A DNA stretch of 64,000 nucleotides, from positions 124,001-188,000 of the forward strand of contig NZ_BMPB01000016.1 in assembly GCF_014647375.1 (NCBI RefSeq), in the 5' to 3' direction. The notes beneath the pieces were generated by a model. That model did no database searches. It had not been told where the DNA came from and saw nothing but the letters and a program-made list of their open reading frames with translations. Of this stretch, positions 27,026 to 35,712 are shown piece by piece (positions within the stretch are counted from its first letter, which is position 1; every line of letters starts with the position of its first letter). The stretch comes from Parabacteroides faecis. GTDB lineage: Bacteria > Bacteroidota > Bacteroidia > Bacteroidales > Tannerellaceae. The translations under genes were made by a program, and so were the position numbers.

Positions 27026-28929
27026 GCGATATAATTCATTTACTCCCCGATAGTATAGCCAACCAGATAGCGGCCGGTGAAGTTATTCAGCGTCCTGCTT
27101 CCGTCGTAAAGGAGCTGGTTGAGAATGCGATCGACGCAGGTGCCGGTCATATCCAGGTGAACATAAAAGATGCCGGCCGTACATTGATCCAGGTGGTCGA
27201 TGACGGGAAAGGTATGTCCGAAACGGATGCCCGTATGGCGTTCGAACGGCATGCGACTTCCAAGATATCTTCGGCCGAAGACCTCTTTTCTCTTCATACC
27301 ATGGGATTTCGCGGAGAAGCATTGGCTTCTATTGCTGCGGTAGCCCATGTGGAACTGCGTACACGTCTGAAAGGAACTGAACTGGGCACGAAACTATCTA
27401 TCGCCGGATCTACCCTGGAGGATATAGAGCCGGATGCCTGTACCGAGGGTAGTATTTTTTCGATCAAGAATCTATTTTTTAATGTACCAGCCCGCCGTAA
27501 ATTCCTGAAATCGAATGAGACGGAGTTTCGCAATATTATCAACGAATTCGAACGGATCGCGCTGGTCAATCCGCAGGTCGGTTTGGTACTGAACCATAAT
27601 GATACGGAAATATTTAATTTGCCGGAGTCAGGTCTGCGCCAGCGTATCATCAATGTATATGGCAAAAACCTGAACCAGAAATTGCTTTCTGTGGATGCAC
27701 AAAGCTCGCTGGTTACTATTTCCGGTTTCGTAGGCCGTCCCGATTCTGCTAAGAAACGGGGGGCGTTGCAATACTTTTTCGTGAACGGTCGCTTCATGAA
27801 GCATCCCTATTTCCATAAGGCTGTTATGCAGGCTTATGAACAGTTGATCCCTCCCGGCGAACAACCCAACTATTTTATCTATTTTACGCTTGATCCTTCT
27901 ACGATCGATGTAAATATCCATCCGACCAAAACCGAGATTAAATTTGAAAATGAGCAGCCTATCTGGCAGATCCTGATGGCGGCCACCCGTGAGGCACTTG
28001 CCAAATCGAGTGCTATTCCTACCATTGATTTTGACGTGGAAGATGCGATAGATATTCCTGTCTATAATCCTATCAAGGAGGCTGATAGCTTTAAAGCTCC
28101 TACCGTGCAGCTCGATTCGGGATATAATCCGTTCAAGTCGACGGCTACTCCGTCTTCTTATTCTCCTTCATCGTCATCGGCTTCGTCCTCTTCGTCTTCC
28201 CGGAAGTCGGAGTTCGACTGGTCCCAACTCTACCAGGGTTTTGAGAGTGATCGGGATGCCGTGCGTAAAGATCTGGAGATGATGGGAGAGGTGATCGATA
28301 CAGAGGCAAATGCTATGCCGGAACCGGTTCAGCCGTCTTCAGGTGGCGAGGCCTTGTTTGCCGACACGATTACTCCTTGTTACCAGTACAAAGGCCGTTA
28401 CATCATTACTTCGTTAAAGTCTGGATTGGCCTTGATCGATCAGTACCGGGCACATGTCCGTATTTTGTTCGACCAGTATCTGAATAATATGCGGCAGCAG
28501 AAGGGGGCATCTCAGCAAGTCCTTTTCCCGGAAATAATCGAATTTACAGCAGCTGAAGCAGCCGTATTACCCGCTTTGCTGGAGGATATGCGTTTTATCG
28601 GTTTTGAATTGTCAAACCTGGGAAACAACAGCTATGCAGTCAACGGATTGCCGTCCGGATTGGAAAATGTGGATCAGGTGGTGCTGATAAAGGATATTGT
28701 GAACCGGGCGATCGAGACCGGTTGTGAGGTGCATGAAGAGATTTGCGAATCAATCGCATTGTCTCTGGCTAAAGCAGCCGCCATACGTCCGGGTAAAAGC
28801 TTGTCGGCAGATGAAATGGATCATCTGATCGCTACCTTATTCTCCTGTCCTGACTCCAATCTGACACCGGATGGAAAGACGATCATTTCCCTGCTGACCG
28901 ACGAAGAATTGGAGAAACGGTTCAGATAA
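27022..28929 (+). CDS. mutL: DNA mismatch repair protein MutL
   Basis: From the ATG at 27022 the product is 635 residues. The GHKL ATPase domain is complete: IAAGEVIQRPASVVKELVEN, DDGKGM, RHATSKI and GFRGEALASIAA. A Ser-rich linker (around residue 380) separates it from the C-terminal dimerisation domain. In that domain the endonuclease motif DQHA(X)2E(X)4E is degenerate: here it reads IDQYRAHVRILFDQY, lacking the His and first Glu. Whether this MutL nicks DNA is therefore doubtful. The N-terminal extension to 27004 lies within the previous gene and is unlikely. Confidence 0.95.
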   Translation: MSDIIHLLPDSIANQIAAGEVIQRPASVVKELVENAIDAGAGHIQVNIKDAGRTLIQVVDDGKGMSETDARMAFERHATSKISSAEDLFSLHTMGFRGEALASIAAVAHVELRTRLKGTELGTKLSIAGSTLEDIEPDACTEGSIFSIKNLFFNVPARRKFLKSNETEFRNIINEFERIALVNPQVGLVLNHNDTEIFNLPESGLRQRIINVYGKNLNQKLLSVDAQSSLVTISGFVGRPDSAKKRGALQYFFVNGRFMKHPYFHKAVMQAYEQLIPPGEQPNYFIYFTLDPSTIDVNIHPTKTEIKFENEQPIWQILMAATREALAKSSAIPTIDFDVEDAIDIPVYNPIKEADSFKAPTVQLDSGYNPFKSTATPSSYSPSSSSASSSSSSRKSEFDWSQLYQGFESDRDAVRKDLEMMGEVIDTEANAMPEPVQPSSGGEALFADTITPCYQYKGRYIITSLKSGLALIDQYRAHVRILFDQYLNNMRQQKGASQQVLFPEIIEFTAAEAAVLPALLEDMRFIGFELSNLGNNSYAVNGLPSGLENVDQVVLIKDIVNRAIETGCEVHEEICESIALSLAKAAAIRPGKSLSADEMDHLIATLFSCPDSNLTPDGKTIISLLTDEELEKRFR

Positions 28930-28970
28930 CTAAATAATATAGTATATTTGCTCGTCTAATATTTAAGGGG

Positions 28971-29507
28971 ATGAGTGAACAGGAGTTCCATAGTATATAT
29001 AAATTGTACCATGAAAAACTGTGCTATTTTCTCAATTACTATACTCACGATGAGCAAGCTATTGAGGAAGTCGTACAGGATGTTTTTGTATATCTTTGGA
29101 AAGAGTCCGCCAATTTGAATATTACTTATCTCAAAACCTATCTGTATAGCAGTGCCCGGAACAGAATGTTGAACTACTTGCGAAATGAACATACACGAAC
29201 GATCGTATTGGAGCGATGGGCTAAAATGGAACTGGAAGAAAGGCAGGCGCAGGATTGTATCGACCGGGCAGAATTTTTTTTATTATTACAGGATACGATC
29301 GAGACTTTACCCCCTAAATGCCGGGAGATCTTCCTGATGAGCCGCGATGAGAAAAAAACTTATAAAGAGATTGCGAAAGAGAAAGATATTTCAGTAAAAA
29401 CCGTTGAAGCCCAGATGGGTATCGCGTTAAAAAAAATAAGGGAGAGGATGTTGTCACATTATAAAGAAGGAGGAGATATCTTCATGTTCCTGCTCACTTT
29501 GTTGTAA
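28971..29507 (+). CDS. ECF RNA polymerase sigma factor (FecI-like)
   Basis: The 178-residue protein has sigma region 2 (YFLNYYTHDEQAIEEVVQDVFVYLWKE) and region 4 (TLPPKCREIFLMSRDEKKTYKEIAKE and the recognition helix SVKTVEAQMG). This is the Bacteroides-type sigma-70 factor that works with FecR and an STN-bearing TonB receptor. It is followed 82 bases later by the FecR gene, then susC/susD, forming a complete cell-surface-signalling locus. Confidence 0.92.
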   Translation: MSEQEFHSIYKLYHEKLCYFLNYYTHDEQAIEEVVQDVFVYLWKESANLNITYLKTYLYSSARNRMLNYLRNEHTRTIVLERWAKMELEERQAQDCIDRAEFFLLLQDTIETLPPKCREIFLMSRDEKKTYKEIAKEKDISVKTVEAQMGIALKKIRERMLSHYKEGGDIFMFLLTLL

Positions 29508-29589
29508 TTTTCAGGAAATCAGAAAAAATATTATTTTGCTTTAAGGGTATTCTTTGGTGGGATGTGTCTATTATATAGAAACATAAAAA

Positions 29590-30597
29590 ATGGATCAGAA
29601 AATACCTCATACACTATTGGCGAAATACTTCGTAAACCAGGCTTCTGAGGAGGAATCGGAGGAAGTGAGAGTATGGCGCGCCCAATCACCGGAAAATGAA
29701 AGATTGTATCGGGAATATCAGCATGAGTGGGAAATAGCACATGCTGATTTTTCCAGGTTTGTAGTGCCTGACAGTGAGAAGATGTGGGGTAACATATTAT
29801 CCCGGATCAATGAACCGGTAAAGACAATTTTATATACCAGGAAGAAACTATATAAAGCTGTTGCTGTTGCGGCTTCTATCGCTTTATTGGTTGGACTTTC
29901 CTTCTCTGTCTGGCTTTCCGCCTTTTATCGTACGAATGGAAATGATCTGACTGCAGAAGCGGTATTTATCGTCCCTTCCGGACAAAAATCCCAGCTGATA
30001 CTGCCTGACGGGACACAGGTATGGATGAATTCCGATTCCAAATTGACTTATCCGGCAGACTTTTCTAAAAACCGGCGATTGGTAAAACTGGAGGGCGAAG
30101 CTTACTTTGATGTCGTGCATGATGAGAAGAATGAATTTATAGTGAATACCGGTACAGTCAATGTCCTGGTGCACGGCACATGTTTTTCTGTGACTGATTA
30201 TCCTGCCGATCCCTTTATTTCAGTGGCCTTGGATAAGGGAAGTGTCTCTGTGGAAACTACACGGGAGCATGACTTGCTGACCAGGTTGGTCCCGGGGCAG
30301 AAAGTTCAGATTGCTAAATCGGATATCAGCTGGAATGTCTCTGCTTTCGATGCAGAGACTTATAATATCTGGATGTTGAATAAATTGCAGTTTAAAGGAG
30401 ATTCCCTTTATGACGTCTTTAGGAAAATTGAACGTTGGTATGGGGTAAAGATCAGGTTGGAGAATGAAAATTCGTCTTATTCTTATTGGTTTACTCTGAA
30501 AACGGAGTCATTGACTGAGATGTTGAAACTGATTGATCAGATAACTCCTATAGACTATAAAATAAACGGAGAGGAGGTGACTATAAGATATAAATAG
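29590..30597 (+). CDS. FecR-type anti-sigma factor
   Basis: The 335-residue protein has a cytoplasmic N-terminal segment that should hold the sigma factor, a membrane helix at about residues 86-107 (AVAVAASIALLVGLSFSVWLS), a periplasmic FecR domain (SGQKSQLILPDGTQVWMNSDS is its first strand pair, seen in shortened form as LPDGTQVWMNSDSKL) and a C-terminal domain of the DUF4974 type (FKGDSLYDVFRKIERWYGVK). On ligand uptake by the SusC protein the STN domain would signal to this domain and release the sigma factor. Confidence 0.93.
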   Translation: MDQKIPHTLLAKYFVNQASEEESEEVRVWRAQSPENERLYREYQHEWEIAHADFSRFVVPDSEKMWGNILSRINEPVKTILYTRKKLYKAVAVAASIALLVGLSFSVWLSAFYRTNGNDLTAEAVFIVPSGQKSQLILPDGTQVWMNSDSKLTYPADFSKNRRLVKLEGEAYFDVVHDEKNEFIVNTGTVNVLVHGTCFSVTDYPADPFISVALDKGSVSVETTREHDLLTRLVPGQKVQIAKSDISWNVSAFDAETYNIWMLNKLQFKGDSLYDVFRKIERWYGVKIRLENENSSYSYWFTLKTESLTEMLKLIDQITPIDYKINGEEVTIRYK

Positions 30598-30629
30598 CAG
30601 ATGCCCCTTTACTTGCCTGTTGGTATAGT

Positions 30630-30735
30630 AAAGAAGAGGCATTATGAACCGTCATTCATAATGCCTGCGACCTTCAATATAACTCTTGTTCGAAGATTCT
30701 ATTCGTCGTAATGAATAGAATAGGGAGCTTATATT
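30630..30735 (-). ncRNA. Candidate antisense small RNA to the susC 5' leader
   Basis: A minus-strand -7 box at 30742-30749 and a minus-strand hairpin followed by T-rich sequence at 30638-30665 bracket about 100 bases opposite the fecR-susC gap. Antisense RNAs in this place are known for Bacteroides polysaccharide loci (the DonS type). No protein frame is convincing here. The boundaries are estimates. Confidence 0.4.
30638..30665 (-). terminator. Hairpin, likely terminator of an antisense RNA in the susC leader
   Basis: GGCATTATGAA (30638-30648) pairs perfectly over 11 bp with TTCATAATGCC (30655-30665) around a 6-nt loop. On the plus strand no T tract follows; on the minus strand it is followed by the T-rich TCTTCTTTACT. 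A minus-strand -7 box lies 77 bases away (see the next entries). Confidence 0.55.
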
Positions 30736-30741
30736 CAAGGG

Positions 30742-30749
30742 CAAAGATA
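30742..30749 (-). promoter_or_regulatory. Minus-strand -7 box inside the susC leader
   Basis: The plus-strand CAAAGATA reads TATCTTTG on the minus strand, an exact TAnnTTTG. It points away from susC. An ATTT lies 19 bases upstream on the minus strand, a weak -33 element. Confidence 0.5.
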
Positions 30750-30781
30750 CGATTTTTATTATAACCTTAAATTTTAAGAAG

Positions 30782-33700
30782 ATGTTTAAGATAAGAAAAA
30801 CGTTAATAATTACGTTGTTATCAATAATTTTTACCAATGTAGGATTTGCCCAATCCGTGAAAGTGACCTTGTCACTAAAGAATAGTACCTTAAAAGAACT
30901 GGTCTCTTCTGTAGAGAAACAAACAGATTATACATTTGTCTTTTATAATGAGATCAATTCGGATTTGCCTGTCTCTGTGACTTCCACTAATGAAACTCTC
31001 AAATCGGTTTTAGATAAAGTGCTGCCTCCGCTTAAAATATCTTTTGAAGTATCAGGAAATCATCTGATTTTGAAGAAAGCAACGGAACAGACTCAAAAGA
31101 AAGTGAGTGGATATGTCAAAGACGACAGCGGGGAAGGTATTATTGGAGCGAATGTCGTAGAAAAGGGAACGACCAATGGCACAGTTACGGATATGAACGG
31201 ATATTTTGAATTATCGGTTGCTGCTGATGCCGTTTTGCAGGTAACCTATATCGGCTATAACCCGAAAGAAATATCTGCCAATAACCGACAACCTATGGCT
31301 GTTCAATTAGATGAAGATTCAAAACAGATAGATGAAATTGTCGTTATAGGATATGGTACACAGAAAAAGATATCTGTTACCGGGTCGGTTGTTTCATTGA
31401 AAGGAGACGAAGTAATGAAGAGTCCGTCGATCAATGTCGCTAACTCTCTGATAGGACGTTTGCCCGGTGTTATTATCAATAACCGTTCGGGAGAACCGGG
31501 GCGGGACGATCCGTCCATTTTCATCCGTGGTAAAAGTACGACGGGAGATTCCTCTCCTCTGGTCCTGATCGATGGTGTGGAACGCGGAGGTCTGGGTGAG
31601 ATCAATCCGAATGATATTGAAAATATATCTGTGTTGAAAGATGCTTCGGCAGCGATTTATGGTGCAAGAGCAGCCAATGGTGTTTTATTGGTAACAACCA
31701 AACGCGGAAACACCATGAAGCCTTCTGTCAATTTTTCTTACAATCAAGGATTTTCGGAATCCACACGTACCCCTAAAATGGCCGACTCCTATACTTATGC
31801 TAAAGTATATAATGAAATAGAAGAAGGCGAAGGACGTGCTCCGAGATACACTGCGGATGAATTGGAGAAATACAGGAACGGTTCGGATCCGAATTACCCG
31901 AATACGGATTGGTATGGTTTTATTACCAAGAAGTTGACGCCGCAGCATCGGGTGAACTTATCGGTATCGGGAGGTAACGAACGTTTGAAATATTATTTGT
32001 CGCTGGGTGAGTCTCACCAAAGCGGACATTATAAGAATGGAACAACGGATGTCAGATTATACAATCTGCGTTCCAATATCGATGTGCAGGTAACAAAATA
32101 CCTTCAGATAGGGATGAATCTGGCAGGAAAAGTGGATGACAATCATTATCCGTTTTTCTCGACGAATGAAACCTATAGCCATATCTTTTTATATCTGCCC
32201 AGCTGGCAACCTTATTGGCCCGGAACCGATAAGTTGATGCCTAACCGTGGGAGTGAAAATATCCTGAATATGGTCAGCGATGCCGGCGGAACACGAGATA
32301 TAAAAACTACAGCCCTTCAGAGTACGGTTTCCTTCAAGCTGGATATCCCCTGGGTGAAAGGTCTGTGGCTGGATGGTAGTGCTAGTTACGATGCCGGCTA
32401 TGTTTTTACCAAAGACTTCCAGACCCCTGATTATGTTTATTATAAGGATGAAAATACAGGTGAATTGTATAAAGGACGTTCTGGTATGGGAAGCGATAAA
32501 GCTAATTTGTCGGAGAAATATGAAAACCCGACTAATCTGTATATGACGGCAAAGGTTAATTACGACCAGACCTTTGGCGCTCATCATGTCGGTGCCATGA
32601 TTGGTTATGAGCAGAGTGAAACGAAAGGAAACTATCTTCAGGCTTACAGAGGTGATTATGTTTCAACCTCGATACCGGAAATTTTTGCCGGTAGCAGTGA
32701 TAAAAATAAGCAAAGCAATGATGGTAGCTCGTCACAGACGGCGCGGCAGAATATCTTCGGACGTTTATCTTATGATTATGCAGGGAAATATCTAGGACAG
32801 TTTACTTTCCGTCGGGATGGTTCTCCTAATTTTCCGGAGAATAAACGGTTTGGCTTCTTCCCCGGCTTTTCTTTAGGGTGGAGAATCTCGGAAGAACCGT
32901 TTATGAAGAATTTGCTTTTTCTGGATAACCTGAAGATACGCGGTTCTTACGGAAAAATGGGTAACGACCAGGTGGGAGCTTATCAGTATCTGACAACTTA
33001 TAGTTATGGTAGTAATTATGTAATAGGAAAGAACGATGTAACCGGACTGGTTCAAAACGGTGTTCCAAATCCTAATATCACCTGGGAAGTAGCCAAGACG
33101 ACCAATATCGGTTTTGACTCCCGCTTATGGAATGGGTTACTGGGGATTGAGTTTGATTATTTTAAAACCAGACGTTCCAATATCCTGACAAAACGTTCGG
33201 CTATTATCCCGGATTATACAGGGTTGAAGTTGCCGGATGAGAATATAGGTATTGTAGATAATAAAGGATTTGAAATGATCGTTTCTCATGAAAACTATGC
33301 AAATCCGCTGAAATACCGACTGTCGGCAAATATTTCCTTTGCCCGTAACAAGGTTATTTTCAGTGATGAGCAACCGGCTGCAGAACCTTACCAGTATGCA
33401 ACCGGTCGACCGATAGGCTCTGAACTATACTATCATGCAATTGGTATTTTTGAATCGGCAGAACAGATCGAGTCGTTGCCTCATTTATTGAATGCACAAC
33501 CGGGGGATATCATCTATGAAGATGTCAACAAGGATGGACAGATCGACTCGAGAGACCGTATCCGTGTGGACCAGACAAGTACTCCCGAAATTGTCTATTC
33601 CTTTAATGCGAATTTCGAATATAAAGGCTTTGACCTCTCATTGCTGTTCCAGGGACAGGAAAACGCAAAACAATATTTCGGAAGTTATTTCCCGGTAATG

Positions 33701-34060
33701 AGTTATTCACTGGGTAACTTTATGGAATGGCGTGCCAATGATAGATGGACACCTGAAAATCCCAAGGCTTCTATGCCGCGTGGAAGTTCGAGCATGTGGA
33801 ATAATAATACGGAAGCTTCGACCCAGTGGCTGTTGAACGCCGGTTTCCTCCGTTTGAAAAACCTGGAGTTCGGTTATACGCTGCCTGCTTCTGTTTGTGA
33901 GAAGTTATGGGTGAAGAATCTGCGGGTTTCTTTCAGTGCGAATAACCTCTTTATCATTTACGATCATATGAAAGAATTAGGATTCGATCCGGAAACGACT
34001 GACTTCTGGTATTATCCACAACAACGGACATATAACTTCGGTATAAATGTAACATTCTAA
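30782..34060 (+). CDS. SusC/RagA-type TonB-dependent receptor with N-terminal STN domain
   Basis: The 1092-residue outer-membrane transporter has a signal peptide (ending near GFAQS), an STN domain (about residues 30-95: NSTLKELVSSVEKQTDYTFVF), a carboxypeptidase-regulatory-like domain (VSGYVKDDSGEGIIGANV) and the plug with the SusC signature DASAAIYGARAANGVLLVTT. A 22-strand beta-barrel ending in the aromatic FGINVTF follows. The STN domain fits with signalling to the FecR gene just upstream. With the SusD protein it forms the glycan import complex. Confidence 0.96.
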   Translation: MFKIRKTLIITLLSIIFTNVGFAQSVKVTLSLKNSTLKELVSSVEKQTDYTFVFYNEINSDLPVSVTSTNETLKSVLDKVLPPLKISFEVSGNHLILKKATEQTQKKVSGYVKDDSGEGIIGANVVEKGTTNGTVTDMNGYFELSVAADAVLQVTYIGYNPKEISANNRQPMAVQLDEDSKQIDEIVVIGYGTQKKISVTGSVVSLKGDEVMKSPSINVANSLIGRLPGVIINNRSGEPGRDDPSIFIRGKSTTGDSSPLVLIDGVERGGLGEINPNDIENISVLKDASAAIYGARAANGVLLVTTKRGNTMKPSVNFSYNQGFSESTRTPKMADSYTYAKVYNEIEEGEGRAPRYTADELEKYRNGSDPNYPNTDWYGFITKKLTPQHRVNLSVSGGNERLKYYLSLGESHQSGHYKNGTTDVRLYNLRSNIDVQVTKYLQIGMNLAGKVDDNHYPFFSTNETYSHIFLYLPSWQPYWPGTDKLMPNRGSENILNMVSDAGGTRDIKTTALQSTVSFKLDIPWVKGLWLDGSASYDAGYVFTKDFQTPDYVYYKDENTGELYKGRSGMGSDKANLSEKYENPTNLYMTAKVNYDQTFGAHHVGAMIGYEQSETKGNYLQAYRGDYVSTSIPEIFAGSSDKNKQSNDGSSSQTARQNIFGRLSYDYAGKYLGQFTFRRDGSPNFPENKRFGFFPGFSLGWRISEEPFMKNLLFLDNLKIRGSYGKMGNDQVGAYQYLTTYSYGSNYVIGKNDVTGLVQNGVPNPNITWEVAKTTNIGFDSRLWNGLLGIEFDYFKTRRSNILTKRSAIIPDYTGLKLPDENIGIVDNKGFEMIVSHENYANPLKYRLSANISFARNKVIFSDEQPAAEPYQYATGRPIGSELYYHAIGIFESAEQIESLPHLLNAQPGDIIYEDVNKDGQIDSRDRIRVDQTSTPEIVYSFNANFEYKGFDLSLLFQGQENAKQYFGSYFPVMSYSLGNFMEWRANDRWTPENPKASMPRGSSSMWNNNTEASTQWLLNAGFLRLKNLEFGYTLPASVCEKLWVKNLRVSFSANNLFIIYDHMKELGFDPETTDFWYYPQQRTYNFGINVTF

Positions 34061-34072
34061 ATACTATTTGAT

Positions 34073-35695
34073 ATGAAAAAAATAATCTATATATTAGCGG
34101 CTGTATTAGCTTTCAATTCCTGTGATGTTTTGGATATGAAACCTTTGGATAAAGTTTCGGATGCCGATGTCTGGGAAGACAGTGCATTGATAGAACTTTA
34201 TGTGAATGCTTCTTATAATTCTATTTACCATGAGTTCGGACAGGATATGCTGAGTGATGCGAGTGACGAAACATATTGTATCCATAACTGGGGAAATATG
34301 TGGGTTGTCCAGAAAGGAGAAATGACCTCTGATAATGTGACAGGTGTTTCCGTAAAGGTCAATTACTGGAGTAATGCATATAGTAATATTCGTTCGATCA
34401 ATGTTTTTTTCGACCGGATTGATGATGCTCCGGTTGAAACGGATTTAAAGCACAGAATGAAAGGGGAGATGAAGTTTATCCGTGCCTGGATCTATGCGAA
34501 TCTGATTTGGCGTTATGGCGACGTTCCTTTGATCACAAGCTTGTTCGAGTTGAATCAGGATTATAAGGTGACACGCGATTCTTATGGCGATTGTGTGGAT
34601 TTTATCACGAAGGAGTTGGATGAAGCGATCTCTTTATTACCTGCAAAATCGAGTGGCGAGACATTGGGACGTGCTACAGGTGATGCTTGTAAAGCTTTAA
34701 AAGCGAGAGTTTTATTATATGCGGCCAGCGAGCAGAATAATCCTTCCCATTCAAAAGAAAAATGGGAAGCAGCGGCAGAAGCGACGAAGGCCGTTTTGGA
34801 TGCCGGATATAGTTTGGGTAATGATTATCAGTCTGTCTTCCTGGAAGACAATGATGAAATAATCTTTGCGCGTTATTTTACACAGGCTAATTCTACAGAC
34901 TTTATGTTGTGGAACGGTCGTAATGGTTCTAATGGTTTTACCGGAGAGAATCCGACGCAGAATCTGGTGAATGCGTATGAGATGACGAATGGTGAATTAC
35001 CCTATCTGAATGAGGAGTTGCCGTTGAAGATAAATCCGGCTTCAGGCTATGATGAGTCGAATCCGTATGCCGGACGTGATCCGCGTCTGGATGCTTCGAT
35101 CCTGCATGATGGTTCTATGTGGGCCGGACGGGAAACGGAAACCTGGCATGGAGGACTCGATTCGCCGGAGAGCAGTATTGGTTCATGGAATGCCTCGAAG
35201 ACGGCTTATGCTTTCAAAAAGTTCATGGTCGAATCTATTCCACCTGCAGGGTCGTCCGTAAAGCCTGAAAATCCTTGGATATTCTTCCGATTGGCTGAAT
35301 TTTACTTGAATTACGCAGAGATTATGTATGAGCTGGGGAATGAAGAGCAGGCTCGTGAATATGTCAATAAAGTGCGTGGCCGCCAGAGTGTGAATATGCC
35401 GCCTGTTACTGTTTCAGGCGAAAAGCTTCGGGATAAGATCCGGAACGAACGCCGTGTAGAGCTGGCATTTGAAGGACATCGCTTTTTTGATGTAAGAAGA
35501 TGGGGAATTGCCGATAAGACAGAGAACAGGGATCTGCTGGCGATGAATATTCAAAAGAAGGAAGATGGCTCCAAAACGTATGAAATTTCATTATTATTGA
35601 AGCGGTCGTTCCTGGAACAGCATAAGCTGGTACCTATTCCCCGTACGGAGATAGATAAGAGCGAAGGTTCGCTGGTGCAAAATCCAGGTTATTAA
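34073..35695 (+). CDS. SusD/RagB-type nutrient-binding lipoprotein
   Basis: The 540-residue lipoprotein has its lipobox at FNSCDVLD, then the TPR-containing SusD fold: MKPLDKVSDADVW at the start, GEMKFIRAWIYANLIWRYGD, and the C-terminal NERRVELAFEGHRFFDVRRW segment. It caps the SusC barrel and binds the glycan. It lies 12 bases after susC. The ligand cannot be told from sequence. Confidence 0.96.
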   Translation: MKKIIYILAAVLAFNSCDVLDMKPLDKVSDADVWEDSALIELYVNASYNSIYHEFGQDMLSDASDETYCIHNWGNMWVVQKGEMTSDNVTGVSVKVNYWSNAYSNIRSINVFFDRIDDAPVETDLKHRMKGEMKFIRAWIYANLIWRYGDVPLITSLFELNQDYKVTRDSYGDCVDFITKELDEAISLLPAKSSGETLGRATGDACKALKARVLLYAASEQNNPSHSKEKWEAAAEATKAVLDAGYSLGNDYQSVFLEDNDEIIFARYFTQANSTDFMLWNGRNGSNGFTGENPTQNLVNAYEMTNGELPYLNEELPLKINPASGYDESNPYAGRDPRLDASILHDGSMWAGRETETWHGGLDSPESSIGSWNASKTAYAFKKFMVESIPPAGSSVKPENPWIFFRLAEFYLNYAEIMYELGNEEQAREYVNKVRGRQSVNMPPVTVSGEKLRDKIRNERRVELAFEGHRFFDVRRWGIADKTENRDLLAMNIQKKEDGSKTYEISLLLKRSFLEQHKLVPIPRTEIDKSEGSLVQNPGY

Positions 35696-35712
35696 TAATA
35701 AATTAATTCTCA

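Noticed and set aside
28130-28205. Low-complexity TCN-rich stretch
   Set aside because: It encodes the Ser-rich linker of MutL and stays in frame.
30652-30837. 61-codon minus-strand frame in the susC leader
   Set aside because: The product has no family resemblance, runs through the regulatory region and into susC, and is better explained as a shadow of non-coding sequence.
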